DNA of 64,000 nt, taken from contig NZ_BMFZ01000005.1 of the NCBI RefSeq assembly GCF_014639435.1, positions 1 through 64,000 of the forward strand. The letters run 5' to 3'. The notes beneath the pieces are model-generated. The model saw only the letters and a list, made by a program, of their open reading frames with translations. It ran no database searches and was not told where the DNA came from. Made by a program: the position numbers and the translations under genes. Shown piece by piece: positions 30,495-42,961 of the stretch (positions within the stretch are counted from its first letter, which is position 1; every line of letters begins with the position of its first letter). This stretch comes from Hafnia psychrotolerans. Its GTDB lineage: Bacteria; Pseudomonadota; Gammaproteobacteria; Enterobacterales; Enterobacteriaceae.

Positions 30495-33050
30495 ATGACT
30501 GACAAGCAAAATTTAGATTCCCACACCCCGATGATGCAACAGTATCTTCGCCTGAAGGCCGAGAACCCTGAAATCTTGATGTTTTACCGCATGGGAGATT
30601 TCTACGAGCTGTTCTATGACGATGCAAAGCGTGCTTCACAGTTACTGGATATTTCCCTGACTAAACGCGGCGCCTCAGCCGGTGAACCTATTCCAATGGC
30701 GGGCGTACCCTATCACGCCGTCGAAGGTTATTTAGCCAAGTTGGTACAACTGGGTGAGTCAGTAGCAATTTGCGAGCAAATTGGTGACCCGGCGCTCAGT
30801 AAAGGTCCCGTTGAACGTAAAGTAGTACGTATTGTCACGCCGGGAACGGTCAGCGATGAAGCCTTACTCAATGAGCGCCATGACAACTTACTGGCGGCGA
30901 TCTGGCAGGACGGGCGAGGTTTTGGCTATGCAACACTGGACATCAGCTCCGGTCGTTTTCGCGTGGCACAGCCTGAAGATCTGGAAACCATGGCCGCTGA
31001 AATACAGCGTACCAACCCGGCAGAGCTGCTTTATCCTGAAACGTTTGAAGCTATGCCACTGATATCTTCACGTCGTGGTCTGCGCCGCAGGCCAATATGG
31101 GAGTTTGAACTTGAGACGGCCAAACAACAGCTTAACCTACAATTTGGTACCCGCGATCTGAGTGGTTTTGGTGTTGAACAGTCACCTCAGGCACTGCGCG
31201 CTGCGGGTTGTCTGCTGCAATATGTAAAAGATACCCAGCGCACCGCCCTGCCGCACATCCGTGGTGTGACCATGGAGCGTCTGCAGGACGGTATTATTAT
31301 GGATGCCGCTACACGTCGTAATCTGGAACTAACGCAGAACCTGTCAGGTGGCATTGAAAATACACTGGCAGCGATACTCGATCACGCAGTAACACCGATG
31401 GGCAGCCGCATGCTCAAGCGCTGGATCCACATGCCAACGCGCGATGTAAAAGTATTGAATCATCGTCAGATGGCTCTGGGATCGTTGCAGGATCTCAGCG
31501 CGGAATTGCAGCCGGTTTTACGCCAGGTAGGCGATCTTGAACGCATCCTGGCGCGTCTGGCGTTGCGCAGTGCGCGACCACGTGACTTGGCCCGTATGCG
31601 CCACGCCTTGCAGCAACTGCCGGAAATTCGTGCATTGTTGCAGCCTTTGCAAACAGCACATATTCAAGCGCTGATCAAAAACTGTGGTGAGTTTAATGAG
31701 CTGGTTTCCCTGCTGGAACATGCCGTAGTTGAGATGCCGCCTGTACTGGTCCGTGACGGTGGTGTGATTGCGCCAGGCTATAATGCCGAACTGGACGAAT
31801 GGCGTGCTCTGGCAGACGGTGCGACCGATTATCTCGACCAACTGGAGATCCGCGAACGCGAAAAACTCGGTCTGGATACGCTTAAAGTGGGTTTTAACGG
31901 CGTTCATGGTTACTTCATCCAAGTCAGCCGCGGGCAGAGCCACTTAGTTCCTATTCATTACGTCCGTCGCCAAACATTGAAGAATGCTGAACGCTACATT
32001 ATTCCTGAACTTAAGGAATATGAAGACAAAGTACTGACATCGAAAGGCAAGGCGCTTTCGCTGGAAAAAGCACTATACGAAGAGCTGTTCGATCTACTCA
32101 TGCCGCATCTGAATGCACTGCAACAAAGTGCCAATGCGCTAGCTGAGCTTGACGTGTTAAGTAACCTGGCAGAACGGGCTTACACACTTAACTACACCTG
32201 CCCGACACTCAGCGATAAATCCGGAATTAGCATTATCGGTGGTCGCCATCCGGTGGTGGAGCAGGTTCTCAGCGAACCCTTTATCTCCAACCCGCTGTCC
32301 ATGTCGCCACAGCGCCGTATGTTGATCATAACGGGTCCCAATATGGGCGGTAAAAGTACTTATATGCGCCAGGCTGCGCTGATTGTGTTGATGGCGCATA
32401 TTGGTTGCTATGTGCCTGCTGACCAGGCAGTGATTGGCCCAGTGGATCGTATATTTACCCGCGTGGGTGCAGCAGATGATCTGGCATCAGGGCGTTCGAC
32501 TTTTATGGTTGAAATGACCGAAACGGCAAATATCCTGCACAACGCTACGGAAAACAGCCTGGTCCTGATGGATGAAATCGGGCGTGGCACCTCCACTTAT
32601 GATGGCCTGTCGCTGGCTTGGGCGTGTGCTGAAAACCTGACCAACCGCATTAAAGCCATGACATTGTTTGCCACCCACTATTTTGAACTGACCACCTTGC
32701 CGGAAAAAATGGAAGGTGCGGTTAACGTCCACCTCGACGCCATCGAACACGGCGATACCATCGCTTTTATGCATAGTGTTCAGGAAGGTGCTGCCAGTAA
32801 GAGCTACGGTCTGGCCGTTGCAGCACTAGCCGGTGTGCCTCGTGATGTGATCAAACGGGCGCGCCAGAAACTGAAAGAACTGGAAAATCTCTCCAGCAGT
32901 ACAGCAGCCAGTAAAGTGGATGGCACCCAGTTGGCTTTACTCACAGAAGAGATTTCGCCCGCAGTGGAAGCGCTTGAAGCGTTGGATGCTGACTCACTAT
33001 CGCCACGCCAGGCGCTGGAGTGGATCTATCGCCTGAAAGATATGGTGTGA
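30495..33050 (+). CDS. mutS: DNA mismatch recognition ATPase MutS
   Basis: Recognises mismatches and small loops and recruits MutL. The product is 851 aa; E. coli has 853. Mismatch-binding domain: [20 protein letters not shown] and [12 protein letters not shown], with the Phe-X-Glu wedge. The ATPase domain has Walker [15 protein letters not shown] (about 615), [14 protein letters not shown] and Walker [16 protein letters not shown]. The C-terminal dimerisation region ends in [17 protein letters not shown]. Fully intact, so mismatch repair recognition is retained although recA is lost. An integrase relic lies upstream. Confidence 0.98.
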   Translation: MTDKQNLDSHTPMMQQYLRLKAENPEILMFYRMGDFYELFYDDAKRASQLLDISLTKRGASAGEPIPMAGVPYHAVEGYLAKLVQLGESVAICEQIGDPALSKGPVERKVVRIVTPGTVSDEALLNERHDNLLAAIWQDGRGFGYATLDISSGRFRVAQPEDLETMAAEIQRTNPAELLYPETFEAMPLISSRRGLRRRPIWEFELETAKQQLNLQFGTRDLSGFGVEQSPQALRAAGCLLQYVKDTQRTALPHIRGVTMERLQDGIIMDAATRRNLELTQNLSGGIENTLAAILDHAVTPMGSRMLKRWIHMPTRDVKVLNHRQMALGSLQDLSAELQPVLRQVGDLERILARLALRSARPRDLARMRHALQQLPEIRALLQPLQTAHIQALIKNCGEFNELVSLLEHAVVEMPPVLVRDGGVIAPGYNAELDEWRALADGATDYLDQLEIREREKLGLDTLKVGFNGVHGYFIQVSRGQSHLVPIHYVRRQTLKNAERYIIPELKEYEDKVLTSKGKALSLEKALYEELFDLLMPHLNALQQSANALAELDVLSNLAERAYTLNYTCPTLSDKSGISIIGGRHPVVEQVLSEPFISNPLSMSPQRRMLIITGPNMGGKSTYMRQAALIVLMAHIGCYVPADQAVIGPVDRIFTRVGAADDLASGRSTFMVEMTETANILHNATENSLVLMDEIGRGTSTYDGLSLAWACAENLTNRIKAMTLFATHYFELTTLPEKMEGAVNVHLDAIEHGDTIAFMHSVQEGAASKSYGLAVAALAGVPRDVIKRARQKLKELENLSSSTAASKVDGTQLALLTEEISPAVEALEALDADSLSPRQALEWIYRLKDMV

Positions 33051-33066
33051 AAATTTTCGCGAAATA

Positions 33067-33100
33067 AAAAACGCCGGGGTATCAAATACCCCGGCGTTTT
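33067..33100. terminator. Bidirectional terminator between mutS and rpoS
   Basis: AAAACGCCGGGGTA-tcaaa-TACCCCGGCGTTTT forms a 14-bp GC-rich stem with A and T runs, between convergent mutS and rpoS. Confidence 0.92.
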
Positions 33101-33164
33101 GTTTGCTAAAGACAGTATAGTTAACGATAGCCTGTCAGTGTGTCACGGTGGCTAAACGAGCAAA

Positions 33165-34166
33165 TTACTCGCGAAACAGAGCTTCAATACTCAAGCCCTG
33201 TGCCTGCAAAATCTCGCGCAGGCGGCGCAAACCTTCAACCTGAATCTGGCGAACACGTTCACGCGTAAGGCCGATTTCACGGCCAACATCTTCCAGCGTT
33301 GCTGCTTCATACCCTAACAGACCGAAGCGGCGCGCCAGAACTTCACGCTGTTTTGCATTTAACTCGAATAACCACTTCACGATACTCTGTTTCATATCGT
33401 TGTCTTGGGTGGTGTCTTCCGGACCGTTTTCTTTCTCGTCCGCCAGAATGTCTAATAGCGCTTTTTCAGAGTCACCACCTAACGGAGTATCGACTGAAGT
33501 AATACGCTCATTCAGGCGTAACATACGGCTGACGTCATGTACCGACTTATCGAGCTGCTCAGCAATTTCCTCAGCGCTCGGTTCATGGTCAAGTTTGTGT
33601 GCAAGTTCACGCGCAGTACGCAGGTAAACGTTCAACTCTTTAACGATGTGAATCGGTAATCGGATAGTACGGGTTTGGTTCATAATTGCCCGTTCGATCG
33701 TCTGACGAATCCACCAAGTGGCATAAGTTGAAAAGCGGAAACCGCGTTCCGGGTCAAATTTTTCAACTGCACGGATAAGGCCAAGGTTACCTTCCTCGAT
33801 CAAATCCAGCAGTGCCAGTCCGCGATTACTGTAGCGGCGGGCTATTTTAACGACCAAACGCAGGTTACTTTCGATCATACGACGGCGAGATGGAACATCC
33901 CCTCGCAGCGCACGGCGTGCAAAATAGACCTCTTCTTCTGCGGTCAGCAGAGGAGAGTAACCGATCTCACCAAGGTACAGTTGAGTTGCGTCCAGCACTC
34001 TTTGGCTTACAGCCTGTGACAACAACTCTTCTTCTGCATCAGCATCAATCGTGTCGTTATCAGCCGTCTCTTCGACTGTGTTTTTATCGTCAAAGGCTTC
34101 CGCGCTGTTCTCGTCGAAATCTACATCATCATGTAACTCGTTAACTTTCAGCGTATTCTGTTTCAT
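33165..34166 (-). CDS. rpoS: RNA polymerase sigma factor RpoS (sigma-38)
   Basis: Master sigma factor of the general stress and stationary-phase response. The product is 333 aa and collinear with E. coli RpoS after an acidic, divergent first 50 residues. Region 2 contains [20 protein letters not shown] and [20 protein letters not shown]. Region 4 contains [20 protein letters not shown] and the protein ends in [10 protein letters not shown]. The nlpD stop is 50 nt upstream. In relatives the main rpoS promoter lies inside nlpD. Confidence 0.98.
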   Translation of the reverse strand: MKQNTLKVNELHDDVDFDENSAEAFDDKNTVEETADNDTIDADAEEELLSQAVSQRVLDATQLYLGEIGYSPLLTAEEEVYFARRALRGDVPSRRRMIESNLRLVVKIARRYSNRGLALLDLIEEGNLGLIRAVEKFDPERGFRFSTYATWWIRQTIERAIMNQTRTIRLPIHIVKELNVYLRTARELAHKLDHEPSAEEIAEQLDKSVHDVSRMLRLNERITSVDTPLGGDSEKALLDILADEKENGPEDTTQDNDMKQSIVKWLFELNAKQREVLARRFGLLGYEAATLEDVGREIGLTRERVRQIQVEGLRRLREILQAQGLSIEALFRE

Positions 34167-34216
34167 ATGCTGCTCCTACCCGTGGTCCCGAGGGCAGAAT
34201 CAAAACTCTGCCCGAG

Positions 34217-35209
34217 TTATCGCTGCGGCAGATAGCGCAGCGGGTTTACGGATTTCCCCTTGTAACGAATTTCAAAATGCAATCTAACTGAACTGGTTCC
34301 GGTGCTACCCATCGTGGCTATTTTCTGTCCCGCCTGCACTTCTTGTTGTTCCCGGACCAGCATTGAATCGTTATGAGCATAGGCGGACAGGTAATCATCA
34401 TTGTGTTTAATGATGATGAGATTACCGTAACCGCGAAGAGCATTACCTGCGTAAACTACGCGCCCAGAGGCAGTAGCTACGACAGATTGCCCGCGCGAGC
34501 CAGCAATATCGATCCCTTTATTTCCCCCTTCGGAAGCTGAGAAATTATCGATAATTTTCCCGTCAGTCGGCCATTTCCAAGAGGAAACCGGACCGCCATT
34601 ATTCGTCGTGCTGGTGACAGGAGTACTGGCTACGGCAACAGGTGCTGTGGTAGTAGCCACACCTGATGAAGGCAACATTTTACCTACACTCTGTTTACCC
34701 GAGGAATCAGAATACGTGGTAGTTGGTTGAGATGCAACCACCGTTCCTTGCATCATTCCGGCGGAAGGCGCTTTCGGAACACCGCCATTTGTGGCATCCG
34801 TGCTGGCTAACATTCCACCCGTGCTCGCGTTGGATGAGACGTTATTTATCTGCACTGTCTGGCCGACATTCAAGCTATAGGGAGCAGCGATATTGTTACG
34901 TGCTGCAAGGTCTCTGAAGTCATTGCCAGTGATCCAGGCGATATAAAACAGTGTGTCTCCACGCTTGACCTGATAAGTACTTCCGCTATAACTGCCTTTT
35001 GGAATCGTGTTATAACTACGGTTATAAACGATGCGGCCTTCAGGGCCATTCGCGGACGCAGAATTCAGAGTATTCTGACCCCCACCGCCGTTTACGCTAC
35101 TAATTGGGGCCGAAGTCGAAGCTTTATTAGTACATCCCACCATCCAGGCGCTGATGAATGTACACACCGCAATGCGGCTTAAGGTTTTCATTGGGCTTCC
35201 TGTGCTCAT
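34217..35209 (-). CDS. nlpD: Murein hydrolase activator NlpD
   Basis: Outer-membrane lipoprotein that activates the amidase AmiC at the division septum. The product is 330 aa; E. coli has 379, and the difference is a shorter Gln/Pro linker. Lipobox MVGC (Cys 26), LysM domain ([20 protein letters not shown], about 79-125), a Ser/Thr-rich linker and a LytM/M23 domain ([20 protein letters not shown] to [19 protein letters not shown]). The first metal-ligand His of active M23 enzymes is missing (GIDIAG), as in known NlpD, so it is an activator and not an enzyme. Confidence 0.95.
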   Translation of the reverse strand: MSTGSPMKTLSRIAVCTFISAWMVGCTNKASTSAPISSVNGGGGQNTLNSASANGPEGRIVYNRSYNTIPKGSYSGSTYQVKRGDTLFYIAWITGNDFRDLAARNNIAAPYSLNVGQTVQINNVSSNASTGGMLASTDATNGGVPKAPSAGMMQGTVVASQPTTTYSDSSGKQSVGKMLPSSGVATTTAPVAVASTPVTSTTNNGGPVSSWKWPTDGKIIDNFSASEGGNKGIDIAGSRGQSVVATASGRVVYAGNALRGYGNLIIIKHNDDYLSAYAHNDSMLVREQQEVQAGQKIATMGSTGTSSVRLHFEIRYKGKSVNPLRYLPQR

Positions 35210-35453
35210 ATTTCCCCCGTTACGGCGATCTCAGAATCTATCTATTCACCGCTTATACGCCGCCATATGCGGTCTACATGCCAATTGGCACAGTATAAGC
35301 GGGTAAACACATCCGGGCTAAGCACATGCCCGCCAGATGGCGACAGTAAAAAACTGTAGGGAATGCTATCAACATCACCAGTACAGCACCATACAACATT
35401 TGTATTTAAATTTTAAGGGTTTAGTCCTGACAGACACAGATTACAGGTCGAAT

Positions 35454-36080
35454 TCAGGCCAACTCGCCTTTTACCAGAGGAACAAATCGTACCGCTTCGA
35501 TATTCTCAATAACAAACTCGCTCCCCCGTCGCGTGATGCGCTTGAGTATCTGATTTTGCTCCCCCACAGGTAAAATCATTACCCCACCTTCGTCCAGTTG
35601 CTGAAGCAAACCTTGAGGAATTTCCGGCGGCGCGGCAGTGACGATAATCGCATCAAATGGCCCCCGTGACGGCCACCCTTCCCAGCCGTCACCATGACGG
35701 GTCGAAACATTGTGCAAATCCAGCTGCTTCAGGCGGCGCTTCGCCTGCCATTGCAGACCTTTAATACGTTCAACGGAACAAACATGTTCGACCAAATGCG
35801 CCAGAATCGCGGTTTGGTAACCCGAACCGGTGCCGATTTCCAGCACGCGCGAGGCAGGAGTCAGATGCAACAGTTCAGTCATCCTGGCCACGGTATAAGG
35901 TTGCGAAATTGTCTGGCCAGAACCGATCGGCAAAGCAGTGTTCTCATAAGCCTTGTGCTGAAAGGCTTCATCAACAAAACGCTCACGGGGAACAGTTTCA
36001 ATGGCGTGCAGTAGATTTTCGTCCTGAATCCCCTGCTGCCGCAGTTGCTCCAGTAAGTTATACATCGCTTTACTCACCAT
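35454..36080 (-). CDS. pcm: Protein-L-isoaspartate O-methyltransferase
   Basis: Methylates L-isoaspartyl residues in damaged proteins using S-adenosylmethionine to start their repair. The 208-aa protein is the E. coli length. The SAM-binding motif is [18 protein letters not shown] (about 78). [12 protein letters not shown] and [13 protein letters not shown] are conserved. The start overlaps the end of surE, so the genes are probably co-translated. A 244-nt gap without recognisable features separates it from nlpD. Confidence 0.97.
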   Translation of the reverse strand: MVSKAMYNLLEQLRQQGIQDENLLHAIETVPRERFVDEAFQHKAYENTALPIGSGQTISQPYTVARMTELLHLTPASRVLEIGTGSGYQTAILAHLVEHVCSVERIKGLQWQAKRRLKQLDLHNVSTRHGDGWEGWPSRGPFDAIIVTAAPPEIPQGLLQQLDEGGVMILPVGEQNQILKRITRRGSEFVIENIEAVRFVPLVKGELA

Positions 36081-36834
36081 GCCTGTTGACCCCAGATTTA
36101 ACTAACCACGCATTCACCACGTCCTGAGCTGCATAAGCAGTTAAATCGACCTGAAGTGGCGTGACGGAAACAAACCCTTGCGCGACAGCGGCAAAATCCG
36201 TGTCAGGCGCGATATCGAACTTATCACCTGGCGGGCCGATCCAGTACAAGCTTTGACCTTTTGGATCTTGCTGGCTAAATACCTGTTCCGCAGGATAACG
36301 ACTGCCACAGCGGGTAACGCGAATACCTTTAATTTCAGAGAGAGGCAGATCCGGGACATTGACATTGAGGATCTTACCGGTGCGCATCGGCTCGATGGCC
36401 AGCGCACGTAAAATCCGGCAAGTGATGGCGGCAGCGGTATCATAGTGCTGATACCCATCAAGGGAGACCGCCAGCGCGGGATACCCAAGATGACGGCCTT
36501 CCATTGCTGCGGCTACCGTGCCGGAATAAATCACGTCATCACCAAGGTTCGGGCCGGCATTGATACCCGACACGACGATATCCGGGCGCGGTCGCATCAG
36601 CGAGTTAACACCAAGATAAACGCAGTCGGTAGGCGTCCCGTTAATCACCGCAGTGTCGCCATTAGGGTAAGACTGAATACGTAAAGGAGCATCCAGTGTC
36701 AGAGCGTTGGAGGCACCACTGCGATTGCGGTCCGGTGCCACCAGCTTCACATCAGCAAACTCACGTAATGCAGCAGCCAGCGTTTGTATCCCCGGCGCCA
36801 GCACACCGTCGTCGTTACTCAGTAATATCCGCAT
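36070..36834 (-). CDS. surE: 5'/3'-nucleotidase and polyphosphatase SurE
   Basis: Metal-dependent phosphatase acting on nucleoside 5'- and 3'-monophosphates and short polyphosphate; a survival factor in stationary phase. The product is 254 aa. The SurE fold signatures are [19 protein letters not shown] (metal-binding Asp pair), [13 protein letters not shown] and [20 protein letters not shown]. It overlaps truD upstream and pcm downstream. An ATG one codon upstream is equally possible. Confidence 0.97.
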   Translation of the reverse strand: MRILLSNDDGVLAPGIQTLAAALREFADVKLVAPDRNRSGASNALTLDAPLRIQSYPNGDTAVINGTPTDCVYLGVNSLMRPRPDIVVSGINAGPNLGDDVIYSGTVAAAMEGRHLGYPALAVSLDGYQHYDTAAAITCRILRALAIEPMRTGKILNVNVPDLPLSEIKGIRVTRCGSRYPAEQVFSQQDPKGQSLYWIGPPGDKFDIAPDTDFAAVAQGFVSVTPLQVDLTAYAAQDVVNAWLVKSGVNRHGE

Positions 36835-37861
36835 CACTATTTTCCTGGCGCATCAGTTCCCGTACCACACTGGTCGCAAAACTGCCGGCAGGAAGCCAGA
36901 ACTTCAGCTCCAGTGTGGCCTCGTCCCAGCTTTTCCAGCTCATGTGCAAAGGCTGAAGCATGATTGCACGTCTGGCCGGTTCAACCCGCTCACGTTTAAT
37001 CAGCGACAACAGCTCGTTGCAATCTGTCAGACAACCCTGCTCGAAAACCTCGGCCACCTCACGGGTACCCAGCGGGCCATCTCCCGGTAAAGGCGCAGTG
37101 ATCAATAATTCATTACTATCGACACGCGGCTGAAGGCTGTCAAATTCCTCCTCTGTCGCCACGAACCAGCTTCCCCGTCCGCTAAGTTGCAATGCATCAC
37201 CCAGCATTACCTGACGATGTGTATTATCGGCAAGCCGACGGCTGGCAATAATATTAAACATCGCACTGCGACTCGCAGAGAGGTAAAAACTGCGTTTTGG
37301 CCGCTCTTTAACACGGATCTCGTTATTGGCCCACTTTCGAGCTTGCACCAGATTATTGCCACCGCGACCAAAACGCTGTTCACCAAAATAATTCGGCACA
37401 CCTTGCAAAAGGATATTTTGCAAGCGTGTTTCGATATCACCGAGATGACTCAATTGACGTAACACCAGAGTGAAAGCATTACCTTTCAAGGTGCCAATAC
37501 GCATTTTCTTGCGATGACGTGCAGCGCGCACCACCTCACACCCTTCCAGGGCAAACTGGCTGAGATCCGGATCCTCTTTGCCAGGCAGATGCAGACAGAA
37601 CCACTGTTCGGTTACCGCATGGCGATCTTTTAATCCAGCATAGCTGACCAAACGTGGGTGAATACCCGCAAAACGCGCCAGCTGTTCGGCCACAAACTGT
37701 GTGTTGCAGCCATTTTTACGAATACGCACCAACAGATGTTCACCTTCACCGTCAGGTTCAAAGCCGAGATCTTCCTCGACGATGAAATCTTCTGGGTTGG
37801 CTTTCAGTTTGCCGGTTGAAAGCGGCTCACCATACAACCAGGTCAGGCGAGACATATCCAT
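36815..37861 (-). CDS. truD: tRNA pseudouridine(13) synthase TruD
   Basis: Forms pseudouridine 13 in tRNA-Glu. The product is 348 aa; E. coli has 349. Motifs: [37 protein letters not shown] (catalytic Asp in KDRHA), [15 protein letters not shown] and the C-terminal [16 protein letters not shown] choose [11 protein letters not shown] at 37861, which has GGTGG about 10 nt upstream. A GTG five codons earlier (37876) is the alternative. It overlaps surE and follows ispF closely. Confidence 0.94.
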   Translation of the reverse strand: MDMSRLTWLYGEPLSTGKLKANPEDFIVEEDLGFEPDGEGEHLLVRIRKNGCNTQFVAEQLARFAGIHPRLVSYAGLKDRHAVTEQWFCLHLPGKEDPDLSQFALEGCEVVRAARHRKKMRIGTLKGNAFTLVLRQLSHLGDIETRLQNILLQGVPNYFGEQRFGRGGNNLVQARKWANNEIRVKERPKRSFYLSASRSAMFNIIASRRLADNTHRQVMLGDALQLSGRGSWFVATEEEFDSLQPRVDSNELLITAPLPGDGPLGTREVAEVFEQGCLTDCNELLSLIKRERVEPARRAIMLQPLHMSWKSWDEATLELKFWLPAGSFATSVVRELMRQENSDADITE

Positions 37862-37880
37862 TGGATTCATTTCCACCGGT

Positions 37881-38354
37881 TCAGTCCTGAATCAACAAGA
37901 CAACGGCTTCGCAAGCAATACCTTCGCCGCGACCGGTAAAGCCCAACTGTTCAGTTGTCGTGGCTTTGACGTTCACCTCGTCCATATGACATTGCAAGTC
38001 TTCAGCAATAAATACCCGCATCTGTGGGATATGTGGGGCCATTTTCGGCGCCTGAGCAATAATGGTGATATCGATATTGCCCAATGTATAACCTTTGGCA
38101 CGGATCCGGCGGTAAGCTTCTCGCAGCAGTTCGCGGCTGTCTGCGCCTTTAAAAGCAGGATCGGTATCTGGGAACAGCTTACCGATATCCCCCATTGCAG
38201 CAGCACCCAGTAGAGCATCAGTCGCCGCATGCAGGGCAACATCACCGTCAGAATGGGCCAGCAAACCCTGCGGGTAAGGAATACGCACGCCGCCGATCAC
38301 CAATGGGCCTTCGCCGCCGAATTTATGCACGTCAAAACCGTGACCGATACGCAT
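37881..38354 (-). CDS. ispF: 2-C-methyl-D-erythritol 2,4-cyclodiphosphate synthase
   Basis: Fifth step of the MEP isoprenoid pathway; converts CDP-ME 2-phosphate to the cyclodiphosphate. It is 157 aa and forms a trimer. Zinc-binding [14 protein letters not shown] and [20 protein letters not shown] are conserved, with [16 protein letters not shown] at the end. Its start overlaps the ispD stop by one base. Confidence 0.98.
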   Translation of the reverse strand: MRIGHGFDVHKFGGEGPLVIGGVRIPYPQGLLAHSDGDVALHAATDALLGAAAMGDIGKLFPDTDPAFKGADSRELLREAYRRIRAKGYTLGNIDITIIAQAPKMAPHIPQMRVFIAEDLQCHMDEVNVKATTTEQLGFTGRGEGIACEAVVLLIQD

Positions 38355-39073
38355 TATACGTTCTCCTTTAGATATAGCTGGGTTAAATAGAATTCTGCCA
38401 GAGCCAGGTCTTCCGGCCTGGTAATTTTAATATTGTCTGAACGTCCAGCTATCAGCATGGGATGAAACCCGCAATATTCCATCGCGGAGGCTTCATCTGT
38501 CACCGTCGCCCCTTCATCCAGCGAACGACGCAGACACGTTTTGAGTAATTCGAGAGGGAAAAACTGTGGTGTCAGCGCATGCCATAACTCTTCACGATCG
38601 ACCGTATGGGCAATATCCCTCTTGCCCGGTTCACCGCGCTTCATGGTATCGCGCACCGGTGTAGCAAGAATGCCGCCGACGTCGCTGAATGTAGAAATTG
38701 CCAGCAGACGATTGAGATCGTCAATGTGCAGACAGGGGCGAGCAGCGTCATGCACCAACACCCAGCCATGAGAGCCAGCCTGTTCGAGACCAGCCATCAC
38801 CGAGTCCGCACGCTGGCGACCCCCGATCACTATTTGAATACGGGGATCTGAAGCAATGGATAACTGTGCAAATTGCACATCATGTGGACTCAGCGACACC
38901 ACAACTTTTGAAATCTGCGGACTCTGAAGAAGCGCACGAATCGAATGTTCGATCAGTGTCATACCGCCAATAGAGAGATATTGCTTAGGACATTCTGCCT
39001 GCATACGACTGCCGATACCGGCAGCGGGCACAACAGCAATAACCTCTGGAAGGGAACCTGCGAAGTGACTCAT
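38354..39073 (-). CDS. ispD: 2-C-methyl-D-erythritol 4-phosphate cytidylyltransferase
   Basis: Third step of the MEP pathway: MEP plus CTP give CDP-ME. The 239-aa protein has the nucleotidyltransferase signature [36 protein letters not shown] and [20 protein letters not shown]. ftsB-ispD-ispF-truD-surE-pcm form a tightly packed run, so they are probably one transcript. Confidence 0.98.
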   Translation of the reverse strand: MSHFAGSLPEVIAVVPAAGIGSRMQAECPKQYLSIGGMTLIEHSIRALLQSPQISKVVVSLSPHDVQFAQLSIASDPRIQIVIGGRQRADSVMAGLEQAGSHGWVLVHDAARPCLHIDDLNRLLAISTFSDVGGILATPVRDTMKRGEPGKRDIAHTVDREELWHALTPQFFPLELLKTCLRRSLDEGATVTDEASAMEYCGFHPMLIAGRSDNIKITRPEDLALAEFYLTQLYLKENV

Positions 39074-39075
39074 AG

Positions 39076-39399
39076 CTATTGTTTTAGGTTGTTTTGTGAA
39101 GCACCGATACCTGCATTACGCTTTGACTGGTCAGGCACCAGGCGATAAAAAGTCTCACCGGGCTTAATCATGCCCAGTTCATTGCGCGCGCGTTCTTCGA
39201 TAGCTTCCTGACCGCCGGTTAAGTCATCGATTTCAGCAAAGAGTTGATCATTCCGTGACTTGAGTTTGCCGTTGTTGGCCTGCTGTACCTCAACGTCGTC
39301 ATTCACACGAACATAATCGTGGATACCATTCTTACCCAGCCACAGTGAATACTGTAACCAGCCAAGCAAAACCAATAACAGCAGCGTTAATTTGCCCAT
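39076..39399 (-). CDS. ftsB: Cell division protein FtsB
   Basis: Bitopic divisome protein that forms the FtsQLB complex. The product is 107 aa. It has a short cytoplasmic start, one transmembrane helix ([19 protein letters not shown], about 3-22), a periplasmic coiled coil ([20 protein letters not shown]) and the conserved [19 protein letters not shown]. The ispD start follows its stop after 2 nt. Confidence 0.96.
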   Translation of the reverse strand: MGKLTLLLLVLLGWLQYSLWLGKNGIHDYVRVNDDVEVQQANNGKLKSRNDQLFAEIDDLTGGQEAIEERARNELGMIKPGETFYRLVPDQSKRNAGIGASQNNLKQ

Positions 39400-39563
39400 C
39401 CCCGCCCCCTAAAAAAGCCGCTCAATCATCCCACAACTTTCAACCGGACTCCACACTGACAGGGATATTGGCGGTGAGATTCAGAGTTAAGGGAGTAATT
39501 AGCGGTGAGAATGACACAATGGTTTACATAGCGATAAGAAATTGCCGACAAATTGTTCAGAAG

Positions 39564-39920
39564 TTACCAGCCAGATAGGAAAGAAAACAGAGCCCAGAAC
39601 ATCCCAATGACCACAACACCGGTGGTGAGTAGCGTTTGCCACCATTTACCACTGAACAGCATGCTGAAGGCGATACCGATTAACACGGCTATCGGCATCA
39701 AAGCGAGGAAGAAAGGCCATGTATATAGAAGGAAAAACAGAGTGTTAGAGCCATAGATTAGGAATGGAATAGTAAATGCCAGCCAATAAAAAACAAAGCC
39801 GACACTTCCACCAAAAAATGAGTACGAGGGATCGTCGGCGTCAGTGGTCGGATCGTAAGACAACGCCACGGGGCTGTCTATCCGGATCCGACTGACTATT
39901 TTGTGAAGTAATGCCTGCAT
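39564..39920 (-). CDS. ygbE: DUF3561 membrane protein YgbE
   Basis: 118-aa inner-membrane protein with three hydrophobic segments; PFLIYGSNTLFFLLYTWPFF is the conserved core. Function unknown. I start at MQALLHKIVS after GGGGAT; a longer frame begins 32 codons upstream and overlaps cysC. The position downstream of cysC matches E. coli. The N-terminal 35 residues differ from the E. coli protein. Confidence 0.85.
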   Translation of the reverse strand: MQALLHKIVSRIRIDSPVALSYDPTTDADDPSYSFFGGSVGFVFYWLAFTIPFLIYGSNTLFFLLYTWPFFLALMPIAVLIGIAFSMLFSGKWWQTLLTTGVVVIGMFWALFSFLSGW

Positions 39921-39981
39921 AGAGCGATCCCCGTTGTAACAGTGTAAACCGGCACGTTCTGGGACGTTTGGCCGGTAACAT

Positions 39982-40602
39982 TCAGGGATTGATAATAGCG
40001 TGATGACGCAGTACATCTAACAATTGCGGCACCAAATGTGTTACCAATTGTTCGCCATCAAGATGAACATCCGGAGCTTGCGGCGGCTGGTATTCAGAAT
40101 CGATCCCGGTGAAATTTTTCAGCTCACCGGCGCGTGCTTTTTTATACAGACCTTTGGGATCGCGCAATTCGCAGATAGCGAGCGGAGTATCAACAAAGAC
40201 TTCAATAAACTGCCCATCATCCAGTAGATCACGCACCATTTCACGTTCGGCACGATGCGGTGAGATAAACGCCGTCAACACCACCAGTCCGGCATCCACC
40301 ATCAGTTTAGCGACTTCCCCGACACGGCGGATATTCTCGCGCCGGTCGTCATCGCTAAAGCCCAAATCCCGACACAAACCGTGGCGGACATTATCGCCAT
40401 CAAGAAGGTATGTGGTGACGCCGAGCGCATGAAGCGCCTGCTCAAGCGCCCCGGCAACGGTAGACTTCCCTGAACCTGACAGCCCGGTAAACCACAGCAC
40501 GGTTCCTTTATGGCCATGCTGCTGCTCGCGATCCTCACGGGTTACCGCATGCGGATGCCAGACGATATTCTCGTTGTCTGCGTTCGCTTCCTGTAAAGCC
40601 AT
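39982..40602 (-). CDS. cysC: Adenylylsulfate kinase
   Basis: Phosphorylates APS to PAPS in sulfate activation. The product is 206 aa. P-loop: [20 protein letters not shown] (about 36). [20 protein letters not shown] and [15 protein letters not shown] are conserved. The start ATG at 40602 lies one base after the cysN stop. Last gene of the cysGDNC operon. Confidence 0.97.
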   Translation of the reverse strand: MALQEANADNENIVWHPHAVTREDREQQHGHKGTVLWFTGLSGSGKSTVAGALEQALHALGVTTYLLDGDNVRHGLCRDLGFSDDDRRENIRRVGEVAKLMVDAGLVVLTAFISPHRAEREMVRDLLDDGQFIEVFVDTPLAICELRDPKGLYKKARAGELKNFTGIDSEYQPPQAPDVHLDGEQLVTHLVPQLLDVLRHHAIINP

Positions 40603-40603
40603 C

Positions 40604-42031
40604 CTATTTTCCACCTAACAGGTCGCGGGCACCCCAATGCGGGAAGTGACGGCGAATAAGATTATTCAGTTCCAGTTCAAAAGCACTGAATTTGTGGGAC
40701 TCCTGAGATTCCTGTTCGAGCACTTCACACACCAGCCCGGCACCAACCGTGACATTGGTCATCTGATCGATAAAGATCATTCCGCCGGTTACGGCATTGT
40801 TTTGGTAATTATCTAATACCAGAGGCTCATCGAAGGTCAGTTCAACTAAACCGATGCCATTAAGCGGTAAATGCTCAACCGTTCGCTGGGTCAGCGAGTT
40901 AATTTCCACCTGATATTCTATATTTTCTACGCGAGCACGGGCCTTTTTGCCACCAATTTTAATACCATAACTTTGCCCGACACTCAGCGGTTTTTCGGCC
41001 ATCCACACGATGTCCACTTTAGCATTCTGCACAGCTTTCACGGTTTCATCTGCGTCAACCAACAAATCACCACGACTTATATCGCGCTCATCCGCCAACA
41101 CCAGCGTAATCGCTTCACCTGCCCAGGCTTGCTGAAGGTCACCATCGAACGTCACAATGCGCGCAATGGTCGATTCAACGCCAGAAGGCAGTACTTTGAT
41201 TTTCTGCCCGACGCGAATAGAACCAGATGCCAGTGTACCGGCATAACCACGGAAATCGAGGTTCGGACGGTTAACATACTGCACAGGGAACCGCATCGGC
41301 TGTTGTTCACGGATATTGATGACATTTACTGTTTCCAGAACATCAAGCAGCGTAGGCCCAGTATACCAGTCCATTTTATCGCTTGGGCTTGCCACGTTGT
41401 CACCTTCGAGGGCGGACAGCGGAACAAATTTGATATCCAGATCGGTCGGAAGTTGCTGGGCAAAATCGAGATAATCTGCCTTGAGCTGTTCGAAAACCGT
41501 TTCGCTGTAGTCAACCAGATCCATTTTATTGACGGCCACCACCAGATGGCGGATCCCTAACAGCGTGGCAATAAAGCTATGGCGACGCGTTTGATCCAGC
41601 ACACCTTTACGTGCATCAATCAGCAAAATCGCCAGATCGCACGTTGAGGCTCCGGTGGCCATATTCCGTGTGTACTGCTCATGTCCCGGCGTATCAGCAA
41701 TAATGAATTTACGCTTCTCGGTGGAGAAATAACGGTACGCCACGTCAATAGTGATGCCCTGTTCCCGCTCAGCTTGTAAACCATCGACCAGCAGTGCCAG
41801 ATCAAGCTTTTCGCCCTGAGTACCATGACGCTTGCTGTCATTATGTAAGGATGAGAGCTGGTCTTCGTAAATCTGACGAGTGTCATGTAGCAAGCGGCCA
41901 ATCAGAGTACTTTTTCCGTCATCGACGCTGCCGCAGGTCAGGAAGCGCAGCAAGCTTTTATGTTGTTGGGAGAGCAGGTAGGCTTCTACACCACCTTGTT
42001 CTTCAATTTGTTGTGCAATAGCATTGTTCAT
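40604..42031 (-). CDS. cysN: Sulfate adenylyltransferase GTPase subunit
   Basis: GTP-hydrolysing subunit of ATP sulfurylase, which couples GTP hydrolysis to APS formation by CysD. It is 475 aa, as in E. coli, and EF-Tu-like. G1 is [16 protein letters not shown]3 is [17 protein letters not shown] and G4 is NKMDLVD. Two beta-barrel domains follow. It lies 12 nt after cysD. Confidence 0.98.
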   Translation of the reverse strand: MNNAIAQQIEEQGGVEAYLLSQQHKSLLRFLTCGSVDDGKSTLIGRLLHDTRQIYEDQLSSLHNDSKRHGTQGEKLDLALLVDGLQAEREQGITIDVAYRYFSTEKRKFIIADTPGHEQYTRNMATGASTCDLAILLIDARKGVLDQTRRHSFIATLLGIRHLVVAVNKMDLVDYSETVFEQLKADYLDFAQQLPTDLDIKFVPLSALEGDNVASPSDKMDWYTGPTLLDVLETVNVINIREQQPMRFPVQYVNRPNLDFRGYAGTLASGSIRVGQKIKVLPSGVESTIARIVTFDGDLQQAWAGEAITLVLADERDISRGDLLVDADETVKAVQNAKVDIVWMAEKPLSVGQSYGIKIGGKKARARVENIEYQVEINSLTQRTVEHLPLNGIGLVELTFDEPLVLDNYQNNAVTGGMIFIDQMTNVTVGAGLVCEVLEQESQESHKFSAFELELNNLIRRHFPHWGARDLLGGK

Positions 42032-42043
42032 TTTGGTCGCTCC

Positions 42044-42952
42044 TCAGAAATAGCCCTGGCGTTTTTTCAGTTCCATCGAACCCGCCTGGTCACGGTCGAT
42101 TGCCCGCCCTTGCCGCTCACTGGTGGTAGATACCAGCATCTCTTCGATAATCTCAGGAAGCGTTTGCGCTTCAGACTCAACGGCGCCGGTTAATGGCCAG
42201 CAACCAAGAGTACGGAAACGCACCATTTTTTGTTCCACCCTTTCGCCCGCTTGCAAGTCAATGCGGTCGTCATCCACCATCAGCAACATACCGTCACGCT
42301 CCAGTACTGGACGCGGTGCAGCCAGATAGAGTGGAACAATCTCGATATTTTCCAGATAGATGTACTGCCAGATATCCAGCTCAGTCCAGTTGGATAGCGG
42401 GAAGACGCGGATACTTTCGCCTTTGTTAATCTGGCCGTTGTAGTTATGCCACAGCTCCGGGCGCTGATTTTTCGGATCCCAGCGATGAAAGCGGTCACGA
42501 AACGAGTAAATACGCTCTTTCGCGCGTGACTTCTCTTCATCGCGTCGCGCACCACCAAAGGCGGCATCGAAACCGTATTTATTCAGCGCCTGCTTTAGGC
42601 CTTCCGTTTTCATGATGTCAGTATGTTTGGCGCTGCCATGAACAAACGGATTGATGCCCATTGCGACACCTTCCGGATTCTTATGCACCAGCAGTTCAAA
42701 ACCGTAGTTCTTGGCCGTGCGATCTCGAAACGCGTACATTTCACGGAATTTCCAGCCGGTGTCCACATGCAGCAAAGGGAAAGGCAGCTTACCGGGGAAA
42801 AAGGCTTTACGCGCGAGGTGTAACATTACCGACGAGTCTTTTCCAATAGAGTACATCATCACCGGATTGGCGAATTCAGCTGCGACTTCACGGATGATAT
42901 GGATACTCTCCGCCTCCAGTTGCCGCAAATGTGTGAGTCGTTTTTCGTCCAT
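42044..42952 (-). CDS. cysD: Sulfate adenylyltransferase subunit 2
   Basis: Catalytic subunit of ATP sulfurylase: sulfate plus ATP give APS. The product is 302 aa. The PP-loop motif is [40 protein letters not shown] and [20 protein letters not shown] are conserved. It lies 9 nt downstream of cysG. Confidence 0.98.
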   Translation of the reverse strand: MDEKRLTHLRQLEAESIHIIREVAAEFANPVMMYSIGKDSSVMLHLARKAFFPGKLPFPLLHVDTGWKFREMYAFRDRTAKNYGFELLVHKNPEGVAMGINPFVHGSAKHTDIMKTEGLKQALNKYGFDAAFGGARRDEEKSRAKERIYSFRDRFHRWDPKNQRPELWHNYNGQINKGESIRVFPLSNWTELDIWQYIYLENIEIVPLYLAAPRPVLERDGMLLMVDDDRIDLQAGERVEQKMVRFRTLGCWPLTGAVESEAQTLPEIIEEMLVSTTSERQGRAIDRDQAGSMELKKRQGYF

Positions 42953-42961
42953 AATAGATCC

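Noticed and set aside
40871-41560. 229-codon open frame antisense to cysN
   Set aside because: It mirrors a strongly conserved gene, shows no recognisable motif and has Gln/His-rich composition typical of antisense frames.
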